Positions 8,548 through 20,941 are shown, numbered from the stretch's first letter. The stretch: DNA of 64,000 bases from Zygnema cylindricum (GCA_037447655.1 JBBHKE010000900.1:34077-98076), one strand, 5' to 3'. The notes: generated by a model from the sequence alone, not told the origin. Program-made: numbers and translations.

Positions 8548-10040
8548 GTTTTTGTTATTTCTGAAAATTGTGATTTATTTCAATGGTTTTTGTTATTTCT
8601 GAAAATTGTGATTTATTTCAAATTTTAGTGCAATTTTGAAGTTTGTTAGTTGTGAATTCCCTTATTGTTTCTTGTAAATTACTCGCCATTTCTTTTCTTT
8701 TACTTTCCTTGATTTTTGGTTCTTATGAACAACTTTTTTCTTGATTTATGAACTCAAACTGCTTCATGTGTACGATGTTTTACAAAAAGCAATCGATTCT
8801 TTTTAGGGAAGCAAACCAATTGCCTTCATTGGAAATTAGACACAACTGAAAACATTTGTTTTGATAAATTGTCGAGTAGTCACTATACGGGCTTTGATAA
8901 ATTGTTAAGTACACCGCGAATCGTAATTAGAGTAAATTACTCTAATTCGGTCGCTCGAAATTTCGACTCCATCACATGAAATAGAGTAAATGATTCTAAT
9001 TTTTTCATTATTCTATTTAAGGTAAAGTTTAATTAGCGTTTTTAATTCTAATATAGATTCGTTTTAAATAGTGTGGAGTACGAACGACCTCATACAGTGC
9101 AAAATTGTACTTTATTAAGTAAAAAAGTATAAATAATGATTTAATTAAGGTCGTTTTCATGTAACTGCGTTTTAACAAACTGCGTAGTGCAAACGTCATA
9201 GTGACGATAAACTGTACGTTTTGCCAAATTCTGTACGAATACCTTATTTACAGTAGAGGATATTAGCGTGCCAAATTAGAGTACTTAAATAAATTAGAGT
9301 AAACTTCATAGTTGAAACAGCTCTATCACATAAATTAGCGTTAATTACTCTAATTTTTTTTTTAGTTTTTGTACTCTAATTTTTTCATTACTCTAATTAC
9401 GATTCACGGTGTAGTCACTATACGGGCTATGTAGAAACAGGTCATCAAAACAAAACTCAGAGCATAGTCCAATCACTTAGACACATGGGCAGGTGTGAGT
9501 TCCATTATGTCAAAACTCTGCCGTGCATACTTTTCCGGAATAGCGCAAAGTTCAGAAAACAAAGAGGAAATAAATCACCAACATTGATCAATCCAAAATT
9601 TTACTAGATTGAAACACTTTCAAGCTGCCACATAAACTTGTTAAACTTCACCAACTGATATGCATGACCTCCATCACTAATTTTTCGCACAAAAACTTTC
9701 CCGGATGCACTCAGCACAACTGATGATTATGATGGTCATATCAATAAATACGATCCCTCCTTTTTTTTAAATACAACTCATTCATACCATTCAGGTGGCC
9801 ACATAAACATGTCCACCGAATATGGCGTGAACTCGATTATGCCTAACCATTAACATTCATGCATTTAGGCGATGATAAAGGGATGACTTTCTCTCCAAAT
9901 ATTTAAGAAATAGTTTACCTAACCTAAAAATCCATATGTTGCATGATTCGCCAAATTTCATTAAAACAGACATGGGAATTTTTCGGTTTTTCAATAGACC
10001 ACTGAAAATATAAATCTTGTTACACAGATATCAATATCAA
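8548..10040. repeat. Diverged inner extension of the inverted repeat (left)
   Basis: Beyond 8547 the sequence still aligns inversely to 30478-31388 (and to 27950-28406), but with many substitutions and indels. Anchors include TGTACGATGTTTTACAAAAA (8770), GGGCAGGTGTGAGTTCCAT (9488) and CTCGATTATGCC (9832). A 500-bp MITE (8912-9411) is inserted only here. Similarity fades near 10040. Confidence 0.75.
8912..9411. mobile_element. 500-bp TA-flanked MITE (copy 2)
   Basis: The ends are CACCGCGAATCGTAATTAG and CTAATTACGATTCACGGTG with flanking TA (8910-8911, 9412-9413). It is the same length as the copies at 4775 and 34663 with few differences. It is absent from the homologous place at 31080-31120. 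The word GTCACTATACGGGCT occurs on both sides (8878 and 9414), so a short duplication accompanied the insertion. Confidence 0.85.
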
Positions 10041-10365
10041 TGAGGGCTATGGTATGCTTATAACGCAACTACTGTGGTCAATTTTAAGTCCACTTGACTC
10101 CTTAACATGGGTCCAAATCTAGCCTAACTTGTATTTTGCTAAATTGGAAATTTATTGTTGGACATAACACCTTTTTAAACGGAAGAGGACATTTTTCATT
10201 TATGATGGCTTTTGTAGCCATGTCATTCTCGCATAGCCCAATAGGTCGATCTTTGGATAGGTGCACACAACTGTACACCCCTAAGGATCCAGGGTGCACG
10301 TAAGAGATGTGTGTGTACGCATCTCATGTTGACGTGTCAAATCATTTACTTCGCGCACTCGGCAA
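10041..10365. other. No gene seen
   Basis: This is a transition between the diverged inverted repeat and the non-LTR relic. I find no domain-bearing frame or transposon end. Confidence 0.5.
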
Positions 10366-11965
10366 GCCTTTGTCCCCCGGGTAAGGATTCAATACCACGG
10401 GCGGCCAGCCAATAATCCTTTTAGGCGTTTGCAATCTTGATCCGTTGTTTTGCTCAGCACCCTCTCTATCTTGCGCGAAATTTACCACCAAAGCTTTTTT
10501 TTTGTCATCCTTTAAAGATTTTGACGACAATATTTTGGGTGTGCTCACCACCTCGTTGGTCATAAGATTTTTGGTCGTCTGAAGGGGCCGCTCGCTCGTC
10601 AACAAGCCAACCTACCGGCGGTGTAGGTTTGATTTCCGTGGTCAAAATTGCGCCAATGACATATTTGGGTAGTTGGGCTTTGGTGGCACCTACCATCACT
10701 TCTTGTTTTATTGTGGATGATATCCTTATTCTAGCGCAAGTTGTCTCTAAGGTGGAGGATGGTCTCTTTCATTTCACGAAGCTCTCCTTTCAGCTCGTGC
10801 ACTACGCCCGACGCTCGAAACCAAGCTCCAACTTTTAAGTCTCTCATTGCCTACACTAACTTTGAACTACAACAACGCATATCTGAGCAAGTGGGCGCCG
10901 CTGGTTTTGCAAACATCTATATGACGCTACCTTCCGCTCAAGCACGTGCTCGTTTATGTTCATGTTCCGGGCATGGGGCTAGTGCGTGGCTAAAAGGAAC
11001 ACCAGCCTTTTCGAGACTGCGTTTATCGTCTTACCAATTTGCATCTGCTTTACGTTTGCGGTTGGATTCGCCTCACCTTCCGCTTTTAGAGGGGGGGGGT
11101 GGTGTATTCGCAACCAACCTATTGATGGTAAGGGAGACCATTTAGTTCGCTGCTCGCATGGTGTAGAACTTACTCTCGCGCATGATTTGGTGCAAGATGG
11201 CATTGTCGCCATTGGCGCCGAGGCGAAGGCATGTCAAACAAGAGGTATCTATTAAACTTCCGCCCCGACCCAAATCTAAGGGTGGTTGGAGCCCCTGAGT
11301 TGACTTCGTTGTTCTCCATGGCGTTGGGAGGACGCTTGGCGATGTGGTCCTCACTGATCCGACTGGCATATACATTTTATCTCGCGCGGCTTCGCATACG
11401 GTTGTGGCCGCTTAAGACGCAACGGCTACAAAGGAAAGAGACTACGCTCTCCGAAACCTATCGGACTAGTTTGTCCCATTTGTAGTGGAATTTTTTGGAT
11501 CTTTGGAAAAGTTCGTTGACGACTTCTTTCGCCACAATGTGCAAAAAACGTTTGAATCTCCGAGTCTATAGGTCGAAGTATTTTTCTGTGTTTTATCGTC
11601 AACATGTGTCGATTCCACTTCATCGAGCGCAAGGTGCAACCCTCATTCGCTGAAGCACTCTAACCGATGAGTGGCGCCGGGGCCTTCAAGAACGCCCACT
11701 AAGGGACCGGTCCACAACCATGATCTCCGTGGTTGTGGAACTTAGGTTGTTTATAGATACACTCGTGTAGGTTATTTCTTTTTGTACGCGGTCTAACTCT
11801 AATATTTTTGTTTTGGTTCTTTGCTCTTGTTAGTAATGTTATGTTTCGTTTCATTTTTAGCCGTAACATAGTTTCTTGTGACTCTTGTAGTCTCCATATG
11901 TTTTTTATTTTTTACCCTTTTTGTACACAAATGGTATTACGGTAACAGTAATAAGAATCGAACTT
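10366..11965 (+). pseudogene. Non-LTR retrotransposon relic: RT C-terminus and 3' region
   Basis: Broken frames on the plus strand align piece by piece to the minus-strand element at 37080-39740. Recognisable parts, in order, are the post-RT region (10430-10720), a Cys/His-containing stretch around CSCSGHG (10960), GDVVLTDPTG (11336), a KERDYA motif (11440), VVEFFGSLEKFVDDFF (11487) and SVFYRQHVSIPLHRAQGA (11587). The last motifs are the conserved C-terminal end of these polyproteins; the DVVLTDP piece could belong to an endonuclease-like domain, which is an inference. Every section needs a frame change, so the copy is dead. The A/T-rich tail to about 11965 matches the tail of the other copy. 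Confidence 0.72.
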
Positions 11966-12275
11966 GTTTATAAACGGGTATTTAAGTGTTTAGGATATAA
12001 AGTTATGAATTTTGGGAGACGTCCGTGAAAGAATCGCACGGTTTGGAGTTGTATTTTAAAGTTATAGCGATTGGTGTATTTAGGTGACAACGCGAGGTCA
12101 ATCTAACGAGTGAGTGTTCATTGTAGTGGGTTAAGGGTCAAATTAGTAGTGGAATTTCAGGCGTACGTTTCATAAAGTACTAAATGAATCAATATGTCGT
12201 TTGGTACGCACGATGGTTCGTTTCGTACAATTTTAGTACAAAACGTCAATTTCACTTTATTGAATTTCGTTGGTA

Positions 12276-12824
12276 CACCGCGAATCGTTATTAGTGTCAA
12301 ATTTTAAATAGTGTTGAAGAAAATTTACCGTACTTGATGCTAATTAAGAAATTGAAAATTTTCAAAAAAAAGGTGTATTCTAATTTCAGCGTTAATGCTA
12401 ATTTGGGAATATCAAAAATGGAATATTCGCCGTATGATTATATACATTAATATATATCCGTACAAAATATTAGAAATCGTACGCCGTCGCGAATATGCCG
12501 TACTCTTTGTAATATCCGTACATGCCATACTAATTTACGTGTCAGAGTAATCCCGTTTTTTTTAGCGCACGTTCTTATGAGTGCGCGTCTGATTTAATTC
12601 ATTTTTTGTAAATTTTCACTTGAAAAGGTACATTTATGTACGGTTTAACATCGACCGTACACCACACTATTTATATTTTATTGTACTTTCGGACTTTACG
12701 CTATTTTGTACGGTACCTTAATTAACTTGAAGGAAAAATTAAAATCATGTATCCTATTTGAAAAAAAAAACTAAAATTTAGGAACCCAAATTAGAGTTAT
12801 TGACACTAATAATGATTCGGGGTG
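12276..12824. mobile_element. TA-flanked MITE, second family
   Basis: The ends are CACCGCGAATCGTTATTAGT and ACTAATAATGATTCGGGGTG, with TA on both sides (12274-12275, 12825-12826). It is 549 bp and noncoding. The first 12 terminal bases match the 500-bp family, but the interior differs. A truncated relative lies at 24542-25062. Confidence 0.8.
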
Positions 12825-12826
12825 TA

Positions 12827-13507
12827 GTTTGGCGCGTGAAATTTCTGACGCGCGTCCGTGTAAAGTCGCGTTTCGATTCCCACACACTTTTGCACGTAAA
12901 TCTTACGTAGTGAAAGGTAACGTTTGAAAATGCTACGTAGATAGTTAGAGATTTAGCACGTTTTTGCATTGGTCAGTCTGAGTCTTAGCTGATCAATGAT
13001 TGGCCAAGTTAAAAACCTGTTCAACGAAGCGTTGACTCTAGCCTGACTGGTCCAGGGCGATGATGGATAAATAGTGAAGTCTAAAAGAAGTGTAGGCATC
13101 TTTTCCTTTGGAAAAAATTGTGGAAATTCTGGACATATCTTGGCCTTGAGCGCATAATACCAAATTGGAGCAATGGCATTTTTGCACTGAAATCTCTCAC
13201 TAACTATTAGTATTTTAGTAGTTAAGAAATATAATTATTTAAGAGTAGACGGCAGTGGAAAAATACTTTAAGGAAGGGTTGTGCCAAGATGGCAAAAGAC
13301 GAAGATGAATGTTATGTGGACAAAAGCTTCTTCTAATTAAAAGTTGATCCTTTATTGGAGTGCTTTCCAATATGAATGTGTATTTTCCAATGGATGGAAT
13401 GTGTGGTTGAGAATGGTTGTAGTAATGGGATTTCTAAAAGGTAGGGAATCTTCATTTACCTTTGCATTTTTTGCAAAAAAAACTCTTTTTTTTAGGCGTG
13501 GTGTATG
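12827..13507. other. No gene seen
   Basis: Short frames only, without motifs, and no terminal repeats. Confidence 0.5.
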
Positions 13508-13942
13508 TAGTGTGGTGCATCCTAAGCCCCCTTCTTGATACTTGATATGAACATATTCATGGGTACCCGATAATCGACATATGACTTTGATATATCGAGA
13601 AGCTTAGCATCAGGATATTTAGCCGAGATATCTACCAATAGCGTGATATATCGAGGCAATTTTAGCTCAAAAAAATAAATTTCAAAAGTTCCCTCCTTAT
13701 CATGGCGCGCCATCGGTGGTATGAGGGTGGAGGGGGGGGGAGGGGCGGGGGAGGGATCTTCCGTACAACTTAGCGTACTATTTACCGTACTATATCCGTA
13801 TGGACCCCCACCTCCTACAAAAAATATAACGATAATTTTTGTTGGTCCTAGAGAAATACATCGAGCCCACTTAACCCTTCGCTGTCCGATTTATTGAATA
13901 TCGAATTTATCACGATAAATTTTTACCCGATGCACAACACTA
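13508..13942. mobile_element. hAT-like MITE (copy 1)
   Basis: TIRs TAGTGTGGTGCATC and GATGCACAACACTA bound 435 bp. Degenerate 8-bp flanks (GGTGTATG / CAGGTATG) suggest an 8-bp target duplication as in hAT elements. The interior has GATATATCG motifs and a G-rich tract (13729-13755). A relative of 431 bp lies at 41331-41761. Confidence 0.65.
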
Positions 13943-15010
13943 CAGGTATGCTTGAAACACTTTACAAGACAACGGTACGGGGAATGAGAGGAGGTGTCAA
14001 GGGTTTCAAGAGGTGAAAATGATGCTTAGAATTGGCATCAAAAGGGGTAGAGACAGGAGAGCAACCAGTCATGGAAAAAGGATTAAGAATATCAAAGACA
14101 AAACTCACCTGAGAGAGACTGATGGTGCAAAGGGAGAGCGAGGTTGTTTAATCAGGGATTTGACAATCTGTATGTATATCGTGTTCGCGTCGAAGTCGTT
14201 CGATTCGGTCCGCATCCTACCATGTTTGTTTTGTATGGATGATATTGGTAGTTGTAGGTTTTGTTTCAGTTTGGTCTTCTACAGGTGTTGTAATTTAGGA
14301 GTGTTTGGCCGACATGCGTTTCACGTGCCATAGACACTCGTGTCGTTTGCATTGTAGTGTTTTATTCCGTGAGTGTTAAGTTAGTAACAGAGTAAGAGAG
14401 AGACTATTGAGAGGTGAAAAAAAAATTGTTAATATAATTATACTTCCCAACTCTCTTACCATGGATGATATGTTATGCTTCCGCTTGTTTAATGCTGCAG
14501 TGATTATTATGTATGCTTGGAGTGCTTTGTTGCACATCAATTTTATCAATTCGTATTAGAATAGGAATCGCTCCAATTTGTTTGCAGTTGTGGCAAGTGT
14601 TGTTGTCACGGCGGGAAAGGAAAAAGAAATTGGCAACCGTTTCTCCAATGGGGAGACTTCTCTCAGAGCCTTCAGAAGGAATGCGGTCTCCCAAAGGCGT
14701 GAACCGAGTGAGAAGAAACAATTCAATTTCGGTGGGGCTCAGTAGGAGGAGTCACATTTTTTGACCCATTGGGTTCTTTTAGGGTTTTTTTGGATTTTTG
14801 ATAGAGACACGGTTTAGATAGAGAAGCAGTACAAACGACCAGTTTCAAAATCTATTTGAAAAATTGATCCGTTGTGTGGACTAAAAATTAAAATAAGAGA
14901 CAAGAGAGAAGAGGGGTAAGAAAAAGTCTTAGATGATGCGGATGGCGGTTTGGGTGGAGATGATTCCAAATATTGCTAGCCCCTACAATTATATCCCTAT
15001 CTGGTTAGTT
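13943..15010. other. No gene recognised
   Basis: Several short open frames (for example 14013-14333 and 14513-14764) show no domain, no splice-consistent partner and no homologue elsewhere in the window. Diverged retrotransposon sequence is possible but not demonstrable. Confidence 0.45.
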
Positions 15011-15185
15011 AACTCTATATCATTTTGCATAATAATCATATCTTAATAGGGTGTCATGCATTCCTTTTGGCTTATTGTTAAGAAAAAACACTTTGCTTAC
15101 TCTATATCATTTTGCATAATAATCATATCTTAATAGGGTGTCATGCATTCCTTTTGGCTTATTGTTAAGAAAAAACACTTTGCTG
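15011..15185. repeat. Tandem duplication, about 87 bp, in copia integrase relic
   Basis: Two nearly identical head-to-tail copies (15011-15097 and 15098-15184) sharing ATATCATTTTGCATAATAAT through AAAAAACACTTTGCT. On the minus strand the unit encodes KVFFLNNKPKGMHD, the C-terminal side of a copia integrase, so the duplication arose inside the element. Confidence 0.85.
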
Positions 15186-15960
15186 CCAAATACTCTAAAG
15201 TGACAAACATCAGATTTATCTTTTGTCTAAAGTTCATAAGGTGTTTTTTCTGGAGTTGCTCTACTTTGTAACCCGTTTTTAATATAGAGTGCACAGTTTA
15301 TGGCCTCTGCCCAAAATTTTCCACTCACTCCTCTATCGGCAAACATGGTCTGAGCATATTTTGTTAAGGTTCTATTTAGCCTTTCAGCTACTTCATTTTG
15401 CTTAAGGGAATATGAAGCTGTTAATTGGTGTGTAATTCCATGTTTTTTGAGAAAATCTGAAATCACATGTGAGACATATTCGCCGCCGTTGCCGAATTTG
15501 AGATTTAGGATGAGTTCTCCGTGTTTTTTCGCTGCAGATTTTATATTCCCTGAAGTGTTCAAAAACTTCACTCTTTTTTGCATGAAGTACACATTAGTGT
15601 ATCTAGAAAAGTCATTAGTTAGTGTGAGCATGTAGCGAACTCCTTCTATGGAATGTATTCTTGTAGGTCCCCATACATCCGAATGAATTAGTTCTAATAC
15701 TCTCTTTGCTCTATGATTACATTCTGCTGGAAGTGGTAATTTGTGGATTTTTTCTAAAGCACATCCATCACACAACACATTTGATTTAACATTTGACAGT
15801 TGTACTCCTTTGATTATTTCACTTTTCACCATTTTTCTCAACATTTCACGATGAATATGCCCCAACCGTTTATGCCATAGATTATTTTCACTTGTGACAG
15901 CTGAGTACATAACTTTCTTTTCATTAAATTCGTCTGCAAAGTCAAGCCTATATATTAGAT
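15185..15960 (-). pseudogene. Copia integrase fragment (3'-truncated element A)
   Basis: The minus-strand frame encodes the GAG-pre-integrase domain (WHKRLGH, VLCDGC), then the integrase core (HSDVWGP, FGNGGEYVS, LKQNEVAERLNRTL). The catalytic triad is degraded: the usual second Asp in D-N-G-G-E-Y is replaced here by G-N-G-G-E-Y. No reverse transcriptase follows; the element ends at the duplication near 15011. It is the downstream part of the copia whose gag lies at 16020-17230 and whose LTR is shared with the neighbouring element. Confidence 0.85.
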
Positions 15961-17230
15961 TTTCTCCTCTAGTTCCTACAGCTATGACGAATCTATCATA
16001 CTAAATACTTGTTTTTTATGTTTCAGTTTTACATTGAAACCTTTGCTCTCTTTCTTCTTTGAAGTATTCCCAGTCTGGAAGCAGATGACGCTTTTTCTCG
16101 TTGTTTATATTGTTGTCCTTTATTTGTGTTAGGGTGGTTGCTAATCCATCTTTCTTGAAATTTTCTTGTCAGAGTGTCCTTTTCTAGAACTGGGCATTCC
16201 CAGACTAAATGACCTTTGTTAAAAAATAAAAAACAAGCCCATGTGTTGTTAGTTTATCGACTTGTCTAATACTGATTTGTGCTCTGAAACTGTGTGTTCA
16301 ATACTTGAGCTGCCTTTCTTCTTTCTATTGCCTAATTGCTAGATTTTTCATCTAGCACTAACTGAATTACACCTGTTAGATTCCATGATGATTGATCTGG
16401 TTTCTTTAGTGCTTCAGGGCCGCCTTTATATTCCTCACGCACACCTCTTATAAGTAACATGGCTTGTCTTTTTTCAAAATTGGGCATTCTCGGACCAAAT
16501 GACCTTTGTTAAAAAAGTAAAAAAAATCCCATGTGTTGTTAGTCTGTCGACCTGTCTGAAATTGATTTCTGCTATGAATTTAAGTGTTCAATACTTGACC
16601 TACCTTACATCCTTTCATTGCTTTATTGCTAGACTCTTCATCTAGCACTATCTCAATTGCAATTTTTAAGATTCCATGATGATTGAACTAGTTTCTTCAG
16701 TGCTTCACAACCGCATTTATATTCCTCAAGCACACCTCTCATAAGTACCACAACTTGCTCTCATAAGTAACATGGCTTGCTGTGCAGCTGAAAATTTTCC
16801 TCTTGAGCATGCATTTTCTTACAATAGCTTCCTAAGACCAAAGTATATGTGAAATATGTCCACATTTGTACTTATTTTCAAAAATATTTGTAGTTGTTAT
16901 CATCTGTCACTAAATGTTGGCTTGTTTGAACGTTTGCTCCAACAATTTATAGATTTCTAACGCCTTGTCGATCAATATATGCGTCATTCCAATTTCCAAA
17001 GAGAGTGTATACATGACTGCACTATAACACATTGAGTGTTATTCTTGTTCCACGTAGGATGTGTCTCGGGAAGTGAGCCGTCCACCACACTCATGAGCTC
17101 TCTTTCGACAAAGTTGAGCTTCATGATTCCACTCCAATACAGTTAGTCGTCTCCATCAAACTTAGGTACTCTGAGGTGTGGGCCCATAACCTGTGGGCCC
17201 ATAACCTGTAGCAACTGGGACACTACCACA
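15961..17230 (-). pseudogene. Degraded copia gag/protease region with internal duplication
   Basis: Diverged minus-strand gag sequence lies between integrase fragment A and the shared LTR. A roughly 290-bp block is present twice in tandem (about 16175-16462 and 16463-16770), beginning GGGCATTC...CAAATGACCTTTGTTAAAAAA, with about 80 percent agreement between copies. The gag leader GTGTGGGCCCATAACCTG near 17178 is also locally duplicated. No frame is intact. Confidence 0.7.
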
Positions 17231-18166
17231 AACTACCACAACTGGGACACTACCACAAACTACCACAGGTAGAAACTACCAGAAGCTTCCTAGTGTTGTT
17301 CTGAGCTTCCTAGTGTTGTTCTGAGACAACAGAGCTTCCTAGTGTTGTTCTGAGACAACAGCAGGAACCGAAGACGATGAGGATGCCGGACCAAACCAAG
17401 CAAGAAACTTTCACAAAAACCGGTCTGATAAACAGCAAATTTAACAGTTGATAAAACCCAAACCAGAGACCAATAGCTCTGCAAATCTTTCACAATGTGT
17501 ATAATATTAGGATATACACACACACAAAATTACAAGTAATTCTGCTAACAGATCTGTGAGATATTCACAGATGACAATGCCAAAAACAGGTTGTACAGTT
17601 TTTGACTACAAAGTGTTCATACCTTCAAAGTTATCTAAGTCCTACTAATATACACTGAAGCCTATGCTGCTGAACGTACGGAGACATACCAGCCATAAAA
17701 TAAATACCTACGGCTCGAACCGAACAAGGTACGTCATACAAAAAGATTCCTTTACTTATCAACTAACCACACAAAGACAAAAATCTACTTAACTAGATAT
17801 TTACAAAGGAGTAGGATTCTATATGCCACGTCATTTGTCGTGTATGTGGTTCACACGGACCAGCATTTGTCGGCGGTCTCCCTCAGCCGCGTACATATCA
17901 CATTCGGCACCGTAGACAAATCTCCATGTGCCATTTTGTCCTCAAGTGTATCTATGCACAAACAATCAGATATTCTGGAGTGTCCTCTTTCTTGTAGTGA
18001 CTTGTGTCTCGGGAGTGTATCCAAAGGTGTACTCCCTACCGATCTAGTGGAACATCAATTCTGGTGTGTGATGAAACGAACTTACAACCAAACATATGCT
18101 AATTCGTGAAACTCTCTCTCCCTCGCACTCGCGGCATAGAGAGGACTAAAGCTTTCAAAAACAACA
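17231..18166 (-). repeat. Copia LTR plus leader shared by two elements
   Basis: It begins TGTTGTTTTTGAAAGC at 18166 (minus), preceded by the polypurine tract TTTAGGGGAG. It repeats, offset by 4,533 bp, the sequence 21914-22699. It therefore serves as 3' LTR of the element at 18167-22699 and as 5' LTR of the truncated element at 15011-17230. The identity extends into the gag leader (ATGCCGG and AACCAAGC segments). I could not place the primer-binding site or the exact inner LTR end. Confidence 0.75.
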
Positions 18167-18189
18167 CTCCCCTAAAGCTTTAGACTCTG

Positions 18190-18519
18190 CTAGCCACTTA
18201 AGCCACATGCCTCTCTCCAAAACTTTAATTTAGGTGCAGGCAAGGGTTTAGTCATTATGTCAGCAACCATCTCCTCATCTGGTAAATAACTCAGTTTCAG
18301 AACTCTTCCCATAACCTTCTCTCCCACAAAGTGTAGCTTGATATCAATGTGTTTGCTCCTAAAGTGATGGCTAGGGTTAGATGCAATAGCAATGGCAGCC
18401 TGGTTGTCACACCACACTACCTGAGGTCCGGATTGCATAAACAAAAGCTCTTGAAGGAGAGACTTTACCCAAAGTAACTCTTTGACGGCTGCACTAGCCG
18501 CCATGTACTCTGCCTCCAT
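18190..18519 (-). pseudogene. Copia RNase H, C-terminal part
   Basis: The frame shows MEAEYMAASAAVKELLW, WCDNQAAIAIA, KHIDIKLHF and VADIMTKPLP, the diagnostic end of copia pol. The upstream RNase H start and the link to RT are lost at a frameshift near 18520. The RNase H would degrade the RNA strand during reverse transcription. The polypurine tract follows immediately. Confidence 0.88.
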
Positions 18520-18524
18520 AGTGA

Positions 18525-19584
18525 TTATTTCCCTTCTATTTTCTGTCTGAACTCCATGGGAGTAGCACTTCCCTTTGCCTTTGACATGCCGAACCTTTCA
18601 AACATGTTTCCAATGGCTTCTTTCTGTATCAAATAAATAAGTCTTTGTTTTCTATCCCTTTCTACCTGAATTCCCAAAATATACTTAGCCTCCCCTAAAT
18701 CTTTCATTTCGAACCGGGAATTTAGAGTTGTTTTTATTTTGTTAATTTCATTAATGGATTTGCTTAGCAACAACAAATCATCAACTTAAACAGCAATATA
18801 TATCACTCCCTCTTCCCCTTCCATTAGATAAACTGAATGATCTGAACAGATTTTAGTAAAGCCACGATTTGTGAAAAATTCATCCAGTTTTAGGTTCCAT
18901 TGTCGTGGAGCCTGCTTCAGACCATAAAGGGACTTCAACAATTTATAGACCAGATTTTCTTTCCCTTTTTCTACATATCCCTTTGGTTGCTTCATATATA
19001 TAACTTCCTCCAAATCCCCATGCAAGAAAGCGGTCTTCACATCCATTTGATGCAATTCCATATCCTCTATTGTTGCTAAAGACAAGAGAATCCTAACAGT
19101 AGGAAAACGAACTACAGGTTAGAACGTCTCTTCATAATCAATGCCCTCTTTTTTGGCTATACCCCTTAGCAACAAGCCTGGCCTTATATCTCTCAATGGT
19201 ATTATCGGGATTCAGTTTTAACTTGAATACCCACTTACAACGAATCGCTTTTCGATCCGGTGGAAGTTCCACAAGCTCCCAAGTTTGAGCCTCCATAATT
19301 GACTTTATCTCGTCATTCGCCGCAGCAATCCACAGATCTTTTTCCGGAACGGAGAAAGCTTCTTGAATGGTAAGAGGCTCCCCTATGATTGCAGAATAAG
19401 CATGATCAACTCGGTCACCTCTCAGCCGGCTGCTTTGTCTTCTTCCCCCCGAACAATCTGAAGCGAGAATTGTTGGTCCCCGACGCAGTCTTGGAGGAGG
19501 AGGAGAAGGAGGAGGAGGAGGAGGAGGAGGAGGAGGAGGTGGTCCGGTAATAGTTGCAATAGAAGGTGGATCAGGCAGCCCCAA
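18525..19584 (-). pseudogene. Copia reverse transcriptase (RVT_2), broken
   Basis: The segments run from a Pro-rich linker (about 19500-19545, a GGA microsatellite) through WELVELPPDRKAIRCKWVFK, KARLVAKGYSQ, MDVKTAFLHGDL, LYGLKQAPRQWN and KDLGEAKYILGIQV. The YVDD-type active-site region near 18780 is disrupted by a stop, and a frameshift lies near 19100. Family and order are clear; the enzyme is not functional as it stands. Confidence 0.88.
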
Positions 19585-20560
19585 AACATGTGGTAGTTCA
19601 GATGTAGAGGAAGAATCCTTGTTTGCTTGAAAGGAATCTGCTCAAGGATGACATATTTTAGCAATTTTTCTGCCTTTTCCGCCTCATTCATGCTAAAAAC
19701 ATCATCAGATTGACTTTCTTCTTTGATCTGAATATTCCTAGCAATCTGAATTGTATTTTTCTGAGGATTATACACGATATATCCTACGGACTCATCATCA
19801 TAGCCCAAAAATATCCCAAGTACAGATTTCGGACTTAATTTCCAATTTGAAAGGTTATCCAACATAAAACACTTACTTCTAAATACTCTAAATTCACTAA
19901 CATTCGGCTTTCTTCCTGTCCACATTTCATAAGGTGTTTTATCTTTCACAGATCTAGTTTCTATACTATTTCTAATGTAAGAAGCACACTGAAAAAGCTT
20001 CCCCCCAAAATTTCGGATCTACACCTTTATCCATCATCATAGACATAGCACATTCAGTCAAGGTCCTATTGAGTCTTTCAGCCACACCATTTTGTTCCGG
20101 AGTGAAAGGAACACTAAACTCATGAGAAATTCCATTTTCTTTCAAGTATTCAGCAAAGGCATTTGATACATACTCTCCACCGTTGTCAGATCGCAAATCA
20201 AGGATCGATTTTCCGTGAAGTTTCTCCGCCCAGATCCGAAAATGCTTGAAATGTGTGAAGACCTCGCTCTTCTCCTTCATAAAGTACACTCGGCTGAACC
20301 GTCTTGGCGGAACTTTGGCCGGTCCCCATACATCCGAGTGGATAAGGCCGAGAAGATCTTTTGCTCGATAATCTAAAGTCTGTGGTAGGGGAAGCTTATG
20401 AGGCTTTCTTAGAGCACAACCATCACAAACATGGGATTACTTTTCACCAAGCTTGACACCTTCTATCATACTAGTCTTCACCATCTTTTCAAGCCTATCA
20501 TTATGAACATGTCCAAGCCTTTTATGCCACAAAACATTTTCAGAAAGGACACTGAAGTAC
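19585..20560 (-). pseudogene. Copia integrase, broken
   Basis: The segments carry LDLRSDNGGEYVS, FTPEQNGVAERLNRTL and KFWGEAF (20289-19972), then TPYEMWTGRKPNVSEFRVF and LGIFLGYDDESVGY (19949-19700). An earlier piece near 20560-20300 carries the HXXXC-type pre-integrase region (KMVKT, DGCALRK-like). Frameshifts near 19960 and 20300 split it. The core D-D-E residues visible here are intact, unlike integrase fragment A at 15185-15960. Confidence 0.85.
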
Positions 20561-20581
20561 ACAAAATTACACAAAATCAAC

Positions 20582-20935
20582 TTAATTAACCAGGTCCATC
20601 CGATAAAACATGTTTGGGCCTCTAGTTCCCACTAAGGCTACTCTCCCATCCTTGCTTACTATCTTTTTGCCTTTGCTTTGAAGAACATCAAAACCTTTAC
20701 TCTTTGCAACTAAGGTAGAAAACAATGTTTTCTTAAATTTAGGCACATATAAAACATCATGCAAAGTTCTTTTAACAGCTTTGCCATCTATCTCACAATT
20801 GAGATCTAAACTTCCCTTAGCATTAGCTTCCACCGTGGCACCACAAGCATAAAAAAATTGACGAGTAGGGATAGGTGTCATATCCTTGAAATAGGATTTG
20901 TTCCAACACATATGGGAGGAACTTCCGGAGTCCAT
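20582..20935 (-). pseudogene. Copia aspartic protease region
   Basis: It starts MDSGSSSHMCWNKSYF, the D-S-G active-site signature of copia proteases, and continues with TLHDVLYVPKFKKTLFS. It lies in the same frame as gag but is separated from it by a stop near 20942. Confidence 0.85.
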
Positions 20936-20941
20936 AATCCA

